From positions 62,001 through 126,000 of the forward strand of contig JALBYF010000041.1 in assembly GCA_023212725.1 (NCBI GenBank): a DNA stretch of 64,000 nucleotides. Reading direction: 5' to 3'. The notes below the pieces were generated by a model. That model was not told where the DNA came from. It made no database searches and saw only the letters and a list, made by a program, of their open reading frames with translations. The DNA is from Tranzscheliella williamsii (Eukaryota; Basidiomycota; Ustilaginomycetes; Ustilaginales; Ustilaginaceae). The position numbers were made by a program, and so were the translations under genes. Below are positions 58,503-64,000 of this stretch, piece by piece. The stretch's first letter is position 1. Each line of letters opens with the position of its first letter.

Positions 58503-59168
58503 TGGCTCAACAGGGTTCCAATCACTGCGTTCCTAAACTGTTGGTGCGCTGACTTTGCATCAGCAGCGGCCGATTGGGCTGTGAGGTTGTCCAGATGGTG
58601 ACGAGGAGGTAGAGTGTTGCATTGAGCGGCTTCCCACCATTAGAAGAAAGCAGCGTTACCATGAGGCGGGCTGAGAACATGAATAGGACCCATAGCCTGG
58701 CACTAGTACGCGTGCTGTGTTCTATTCAAGGTGTGCACTTGTTGGATTCAAGGCGTGCGCTGTTATATTCAAGCGCGTCTGTCCATGCACGCCCCATAGC
58801 CACGCTTGATCATTTTTACTTTCGTGTCCGTAATCTGCGCCTGTCACGGTCCGTGCCGTGCTTGAATCAACTTTGTATTTCTGCACGAAAGTAGCGGTCC
58901 ATAGAGATAAGAAAATCCGTCCTTCAGACGTAGGCCGTGTCGGCTTAAAAGTACGCTGGAAAGAATGGCCGACGACCCTTGCGGTCACGGCGACAGGTAG
59001 GTACTTTTAGGCAATTTTCAGGCGCAATGCTGCACGTCTTGAGGGCAGGAAACGGATGGCATGCATGGGGGTCGACTACTATACAAGACTACAGCGCAAA
59101 AGAAAAGAGGACATACTCTACCCAGGATGGCAGCAGTAAGGGGGCTTAGGGAAAGCGAAAAACCGTAT
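58503..59168. promoter_or_regulatory. Zinc transporter promoter and CaMK 3' flank
   Basis: 666 bp between two minus-strand genes. Three ATTCAAG words with GTGC/GCGC flanks recur at 58724, 58746 and 58767 (spacing 21-22 bp). No gene was identified. Confidence 0.4.
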
Positions 59169-60610
59169 CTACTTGTCGGAGCCAAGATGCATACTATCTA
59201 CCTTGCTTCCCAGCTTTTGCAACAAGCCTCCCTGTTGGGGACTGTGGTCGCTGTCGGCGATGCCATTCTTTTTGGGCGTGTCGTGCTTGGCTGCGTCGCC
59301 ATCCTCGGTGTCGTACCATTCGCTGTGGTCTTCGCCCGCGTCTTCGTCGCTGTAAAGTTCGCTTTTGCTGGGCGGCAGGATGCTGTCCTCGTTCCCGTCC
59401 TCGTGCTGGCCAAAGTCATTCATGTTGGAAACCGACGAGGAGTTGGACAGATCCCCCGGCGAGCGTGCGTCGCCCCGACCTTCATTGGCCATCGCAGCAA
59501 AGGTGCGAAACTTGGTCGACGCACGGACCGCAGCGATGGCCGACTTCCAGCGCTTGCGATAGTTTTCACGAAGGCCAGCGGAAAGGTCGTGCGAGCCTTC
59601 GACATCGGGCTTGCGCTCGGCCAACCAGGGATGAGCCATGCCGCCGTCAGCGGTGAGCCTCTTCTTTGGATCCACTGTGAGACATGCCTTGACAAAGTCT
59701 TTGGCTTCGGCGCTGACGTTCTTCCAATATCGATCGTGAAACTCCACCTTGCCTCTTTGGGTTTCGGCTGCCAGCGCCGCTGGATCGTCGGAGCGGAAAG
59801 GAGTGTAACCGCAAAGCATGGTGTATGTGATGACGCCTAGACTCCACATATCGACAGCTTTGCCATGCCCCTTCTTGGCTAGGATCTCGGGCGCTGCATA
59901 GCCAAAGCTTCCACACACCGAGGTGAGGACGTCATCGTCGTTCTTCATGTGAGCCGCAATACCAAAATCGACCAAGACCACATTGGCGTCTTCTGCGGCG
60001 GACCTGTACAAGATGTTTTCCGGCTTGATGTCACGGTGAACAATATTGTGATGGTGCAGATATTGAATCGCCGAAAGCACAGCTCGGATGGTTCGGCAGG
60101 CATCCAACTCTGTGAAGCGACCCCTGGATAGGATGCGATCGAACAGCTCGCCGCCCGTTGCCTCTTCAAAGACCAGATAGTACTGAGATCACAGATAACA
60201 AATCGAGCAAGCAAGCAAGCAAGCCAGTGTTTCGGTCAACAAGCAAATGTTTCGGTCAGCAAACAAGTGTTTCGGCCAGCAGCCGCCATTGGTTCGTCGC
60301 CTGGGTCAACACCATAGGCCAGTCGAGGGCTTACCTTGTCCTTGCTCTCGAACCAATCCAGAAACTTGACAACATGGGGCTGGTCGAGACCCTTGAGCAC
60401 ACTCATTTCATCCTTGACGATCTCATCATGGCCTTTGAGAATGCGCTTGCTGATGACTTTGATGGCTACATTGATGGGTGGCTCTGCGGCTTTCCACTTG
60501 GCGGAGCGGACGACGCCAAAGGTGCCCTCGCCGAGCGTCTTGTTGAATTCGTACTCCTTCTTCTTGACATACGATTCCGGCTGCTTTGCCAGCGGGTTGT
60601 GGAAAGGCAT
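59169..60610 (-). CDS. Calcium/calmodulin-dependent protein kinase, Cmk1-like
   Basis: Two exons on the minus strand, 60610-60335 and 60182-59169, in frame, giving 429 residues. The kinase domain runs from about 20 to 290: GEGTFGVVRSA, NVAIKVI, YYLVFEEATGGELFDRI (made across the splice), HHNIVHRDIKPENILY, VDFGIAA, SVCGSFGYAAPEIL, VDMWSLGVITYTMLCGYTPF and KKRLTADGGMAHPWL. After it, ENYRKRWKSAIAAVRAS is a basic amphipathic helix of the type used for autoinhibition and calmodulin binding. An acidic Asp/Glu/Ser tail ends the protein. Fungal CaMKs act in calcium stress responses. The DxKPEN and APE motifs are intact, so it should be active. The intron carries a small tandem repeat. Confidence 0.92.
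60206..60280 (+). repeat. CAAG run plus three 20-bp units in the CaMK intron
   Basis: A (CAAG)4 run is followed by three 20-bp units (60221-60240, 60241-60260, 60261-60280) sharing GTTTCGGYCARC. The repeats fill half of the 152-bp intron between 60183 and 60334. Confidence 0.8.
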
Positions 60611-61145
60611 ATCCTGTGCGGCGGCTGATGGCAGCCGTGCGCTACTGTGAGTTGTGTGCGCTTTTAGCTGTACGGGAGCGGTAGATGCGTCTTACAACGT
60701 ACGTTGGCCGGCAGAACGGCAGATAAGGCGGGCCAAGATGCTCGCTCGCCTATGGTGCGTAGGTCGGGGGCATGCGATGGGTCTGTCTACCAAACGTGCA
60801 GTGACGGTGAGAGGATGGTTATCGAGGAAAAGGCAGCCGCTCCACGCAATCAGAAGCGCAATCCCATTCACAATCATAAATGTCTCTCAGCTTGGGATTA
60901 CCATGCGGGACGGACATGCGAAAGTGACAGTGCAGCCGCAGGTCGGGTGGTTGGTGCGCGCAACGTTCCGCTTCAGTCCGGAATTAGACAGACGAGGCAC
61001 AATACCGCAGGGCGAAGAACGGTCTAACACTTCAATTATCATTGTGATTACATCCACAACCCACTCTCTTTGCTTGGTGTGTCTGACTTCTGCTACCAAG
61101 GCCCAGCTCGCAGCAGCGGATGAGCGTGTCTTGCGCCGCGTGGGG
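60611..61145. other. Spacer between SDR stop and CaMK start
   Basis: 535 bp between two minus-strand genes: 3' flank of the SDR and promoter of the CaMK. An AT-richer block is at 60850-60900 and 61030-61060. No gene was seen. Confidence 0.4.
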
Positions 61146-62014
61146 TCACCACTTCTCGACCGAGGGTCTGAGGTCGATCTCGTGGGCCCAGACACTGCGG
61201 GGCTGGCGAGCGGTGTCGAGGTAGACCTGGGCGATCGCGTCGGGATCCATGCGCGATTCGGCGTCGTAGTTGGTACTGAGAAAGCGGTCTGTGCGTTCGG
61301 TGACGATGATGCCGTCGATGATGAAGTGGGCGACGTGGATGCCTTTGGGGCCCCACTCGCGAGCCAGGCTCTGGCCGATGGCGCGCAGGCCGAACTTCGC
61401 GGCGGCGAAAGCGGAGAACTTGGCGCTTCCCTTCAGCGATGCGGTGGCGCCGGTGAGGAAGACGTTGCCGCGCGCTGCCTTTGGGTCTGCCTTGTCTGTC
61501 TCTGTTCCTGCAGCGATGGCTTCCACTATGGCCTGCGAAAACGCGAAGCCGCCGACGCTGTCATCCAGGCGGGAAGGCGCAGCGGCGGCATCGTCAGCGC
61601 ACAGAGCAGCGGCGCCATGCCGCAAGGCGGTACTTACACTTGGATCTGCAGAGCATCGTTTAGCTCGCTCGTCTTCGTCTCTAGGAACGGTCGGATGGCG
61701 AAGCCGCCGCCGGGGTTGAAGATGCCCGTGTGGATCCGCGCGCCCTGCTGGCCCAGGTCGGTCTGGATCTGCGAAATCGCGCTCCGGATCGACGCCTCGT
61801 TCTGCACATCCACCGCGTACGCCGCCGCCCGCCCGTGCCTGCCCGAGGACGAGTTGATCTGCGTGGCAAGCATCTCCACCCGCTCCTTGCTGCGCGACAA
61901 CAGCGCCACCGGATGCCCCTGCTCTGCAAACGTTCGCGCCAAACTAAACCCCAGCCCCGGCCCCGCTCCAGCCACAACTACAATCTGCTTGGCGGCGGCG
62001 GTGGCGGTCGACAT
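61146..62014 (-). CDS. Atypical short-chain dehydrogenase/reductase (Tyr to Phe)
   Basis: Two exons on the minus strand, 62014-61638 and 61557-61146, joined GT|C, giving 262 residues from MSTATAAAKQIVVVAGAG. The Rossmann nucleotide site is AGAGPGLGFSLARTFAEQG; VALLSRSKERVEML and AYAVDVQNEASI follow. The usual catalytic segment reads TGATASLKGSAKFSAFAAAK: Ser and Lys are present but the YxxxK Tyr is Phe. The C-terminal part has FGLRAIGQSLAREWGPKGIHV and HFIIDGIIVTERTDRFL. This FxxxK form occurs in a widespread bacterial and fungal SDR subfamily of unknown substrate, so the change is probably old, not a recent defect. Oxidoreductase activity needs testing. Confidence 0.85.
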
Positions 62015-62674
62015 GTTCACCAACTCTGTTTGGACGGTGGGCTCGCAGATATTGCTGACAAAAGGCGCAAGCGGTAATGTGCGTCGTCTCGATGCGGAAC
62101 ACATACACACATACATCTGATATGTGTATATATATCCGACCGTCTGCTTGCACCGCTTCTCCAACGGGATGTGGAGCTTACATCACGTCACACCCGTGCG
62201 CCAGCCTATCTCCGGCCTTCTTATGAGAGTATCCACCCAGATCGTTACTGCCCCTTACGCCATACCCTGACTTACGGCTTTGCGTCTGATGAACACCCAA
62301 TGCCGCCTCGATGAGCCGTCATTCGGGTTCGCCAACGATCATGCCCCCATGGTCGAATCACTTCTGAAAACTCACCGTTGTAAATGCGCGTAGTAAAACC
62401 GCCCTGAAAAAGAGCATAAAACCTACGAGGCGCATCACCGGCACACCATCGGCACACCATCGGCAGTTGACGGCTGCGCTAGACGATCCGCAACCGGCAT
62501 CGAAATAGATCATATCTGATGACTAGCAATAAGAAGGATTCACCATGAAGAAGTTTCCGCGATAATAGGTTTGGGTAATGTGGATGTGAAGATAATGCCG
62601 ACGGAGGAAGCGGTTCCGGTGAATGTTTACGGTGGCAGGGATTGGGAGCCAGTCAGTGCAAGATGGGAGACGCA
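62015..62674. promoter_or_regulatory. SDR promoter and LCB kinase 3' flank
   Basis: 660 bp between two minus-strand genes. It holds the TATATATAT box at 62127-62135 and a short duplication GGCACACCATC at 62440-62462. No gene was identified. Confidence 0.45.
62127..62135 (-). promoter_or_regulatory. TATA box (TATATATA) of the SDR gene
   Basis: A nine-base TA run 113-121 bp upstream of the minus-strand ATG at 62014, in GC-rich surroundings. Confidence 0.5.
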
Positions 62675-64000
62675 TCACTTGACCTTGGGAGGCTCGACGG
62701 GAGGTACACAGAAGCGACCGTACAACGATAGCACGGCATAATGCAGGCCATGGGCGACCTCTACCTGGAAAGGAGCGTAAGGTACGCGTTCGCCGTCTAT
62801 GCTGATCAGGCCTCCATTTTTCAGCCTTTTGTCGCCCTCTTTGCGCCGGGGCGTCACCCGAAGTGCCTCGACTTTCATGTAGGTCATCACCTTCTGGTAG
62901 ATCACCTGACCCGATTCAGCATATCCGCTTTCGGGGACCTTGGAGCCTCGCCCGCCAGCATGGAGGATCATGGAAACGTCGATGGTGCCATCGTGTGGCA
63001 GAGCGTACGGAAACTGCATCAGGTCGCGACTGACAAATGGCACCTTGCCCGCGTACAGGCTGGCAATAGGCTCCTGGATTCGATACCACTGCTGCTCATC
63101 GCTGCCATTGTTTCCTTGGGCTGAAACGCTGGCCCCGGCATCGTGACCTTGCTGCGTCCTGGAGGCGGATTTATTGATGATCGAGTGGGGCCAGGAAGGA
63201 TCGCTGAGGTCGAAGGGTGGTGGGCATCTTCCTTCGTCTAGGAGCGGCTCTGTAACCGACCCGTGCCTTAAGGGTGTGTGCATCGACGTGGATCCGATTT
63301 CGTCGCCGTGCGCATCGGGTTCTGGGATGACACTGGGACTTGTTTGCGTTTGGTCCCCGGTCATGGCTGCAGACGGCTCACTGCCACTCGTCCGACTTTC
63401 TGGAGCTGTCCTGGTTGTAGCGTAGTGGTCCTCTTCGTGGAATCGCGCGACGCGTTGGCGCAGTTCAGCCTTGTTCTTGCTGCCCTTACGACCTAGCTTG
63501 ATGTCAATGTCGACTTCACATGCGGCATTGCGAAGAACCGAGGTTGCATAGCCCACTACGAAGCGTGTGTCGCCAAGTGCCCTGAGATGTTCTGTGCCAA
63601 GGTCGAGATCGGCAAACATGCCGATAGCTTGCGAGAGGAACGAGTAGTATTGCACGAAGGGCCGCGAAGGAGCGTCGATCAAGCGAGCGACATCCTGCGA
63701 CTCTGGCGAGGTGCTGACAGTGCCATTGATGGCGGTCTTCTTGGCTTGGATAGAAGCCGCCAGTGGTGAGGTGCCCGGTGTCTTTGTTCCAGGCGGGAAG
63801 GCAGAAGCTGGCTGTGTGACAGTCAAGAGGTCAAGGTCCATTGGTCTCCCTTTGATGAGATTGAGCGAGGCGAGTGCCAGACTGAAGCCTTGCTCGGCTC
63901 CCATCAGGTTGATGGCCATAGCGTTGCCACTGCCCGCTGGTATCGGAGCCAAGGGTATTTGCAGTGCCTTTTTGGCGTCGGGTCGATCAGCGAATCCATT
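62675..64000 (-). CDS. Sphingoid long-chain-base kinase, Lcb4/5-like (5' end beyond window)
   Basis: The frame is open from the right edge to the stop at 62675, about 440 residues, and lacks its N-terminus and start. Visible: the Gly-rich diacylglycerol-kinase-fold motif APIPAGSGNAMAINLMG, then SLALASLNLIKGRPMDLDLL, and YYSFLSQAIGMFADLDLGTE, HLRALGDTRFVVGYATSVLR, PFVSRDLMQFPYALPHDGTI and VEALRVTPRRKEG near the end. These are C-terminal motifs of sphingosine kinases (Lcb4/Lcb5), which phosphorylate dihydrosphingosine and phytosphingosine. A Ser/Pro-rich insertion of about 100 residues separates conserved blocks (ending before YRIQEPIASLYAGKVPFVSR), as in fungal members. The catalytic Asp and ATP-binding start lie off-window. 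Confidence 0.88.
   Translation of the reverse strand, partial: NGFADRPDAKKALQIPLAPIPAGSGNAMAINLMGAEQGFSLALASLNLIKGRPMDLDLLTVTQPASAFPPGTKTPGTSPLAASIQAKKTAINGTVSTSPESQDVARLIDAPSRPFVQYYSFLSQAIGMFADLDLGTEHLRALGDTRFVVGYATSVLRNAACEVDIDIKLGRKGSKNKAELRQRVARFHEEDHYATTRTAPESRTSGSEPSAAMTGDQTQTSPSVIPEPDAHGDEIGSTSMHTPLRHGSVTEPLLDEGRCPPPFDLSDPSWPHSIINKSASRTQQGHDAGASVSAQGNNGSDEQQWYRIQEPIASLYAGKVPFVSRDLMQFPYALPHDGTIDVSMILHAGGRGSKVPESGYAESGQVIYQKVMTYMKVEALRVTPRRKEGDKRLKNGGLISIDGERVPYAPFQVEVAHGLHYAVLSLYGRFCVPPVEPPKVK

Noticed and set aside
1..64000. Secondary metabolite cluster, mobile element or CRISPR
   Set aside because: No transposase, reverse transcriptase, terminal repeats, NRPS, PKS or spaced repeats with spacers were found; the gene mix is housekeeping and signalling.

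Overview
The window reads as nuclear DNA of a basidiomycete fungus, most probably a smut or smut-like yeast (Ustilaginomycotina). The reasons are GC-rich and mostly intron-poor genes, short introns with GTAAGT-type donors and CTAAC-like branch sites, wide non-coding spacers, and an intersectin-type gene like Cin1 of Cryptococcus. I see no transposon, CRISPR array, rRNA or convincing tRNA. All splice models are my own readings of GT..AG sites and reading frame; none was tested against transcripts.

Layout. 0.7-8.5 kb: a small ABM-fold protein (-), a PQ-loop vacuolar transporter (+), a SARAF-like ER calcium-entry regulator (-), and a 1156-residue single-chain biotin-dependent acyl-CoA carboxylase (-). 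8.5-24 kb: a Cys-rich unknown protein (+), a tiny YABBY/HMG-like protein (-), a large unusual Ser/Thr kinase (+), a DCAF4-like WD40 protein (+), and ribosomal protein uL23 (+). 26.6-35.5 kb: an amino acid permease (+), the Pin1 prolyl isomerase (+), a HINT-type HIT protein (-), and an FHA protein with a Ki-67-like layout (+).

35.6-42.9 kb: two long minus-strand reading frames plus a short SH3 exon join through consensus introns into one gene of about 2205 codons. Its order is QxTG repeats, EH, coiled coil, acidic DDW, WH2, SH3, SH3, UIMs, DH, PH, i.e. an intersectin/Cin1-like endocytic scaffold and RhoGEF. 43.5-64 kb: NCE101 (+), a RING-H2 protein with a predicted myristoylation site (-), a three-module paladin-type phosphatase (+), HIS1 (-), a Zrg17/ZnT6-like cation diffusion facilitator with a His-rich tail (-), a CaMK (-), an atypical SDR (-), and the 3' part of a sphingoid long-chain-base kinase cut by the window edge (-).

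The genes do not form a metabolic cluster. Several fall in endocytosis/actin/calcium signalling (Cin1-like, CaMK, SARAF-like, LCB kinase), but nothing in the sequence shows co-regulation. The observations most worth following are the Cin1-like gene model, the bacterial-style single-chain carboxylase, the FHA plus SPSK-repeat protein, the degenerate zinc transporter, and a dense group of MluI-box (ACGCGT) sites at 13.25-13.66 kb.
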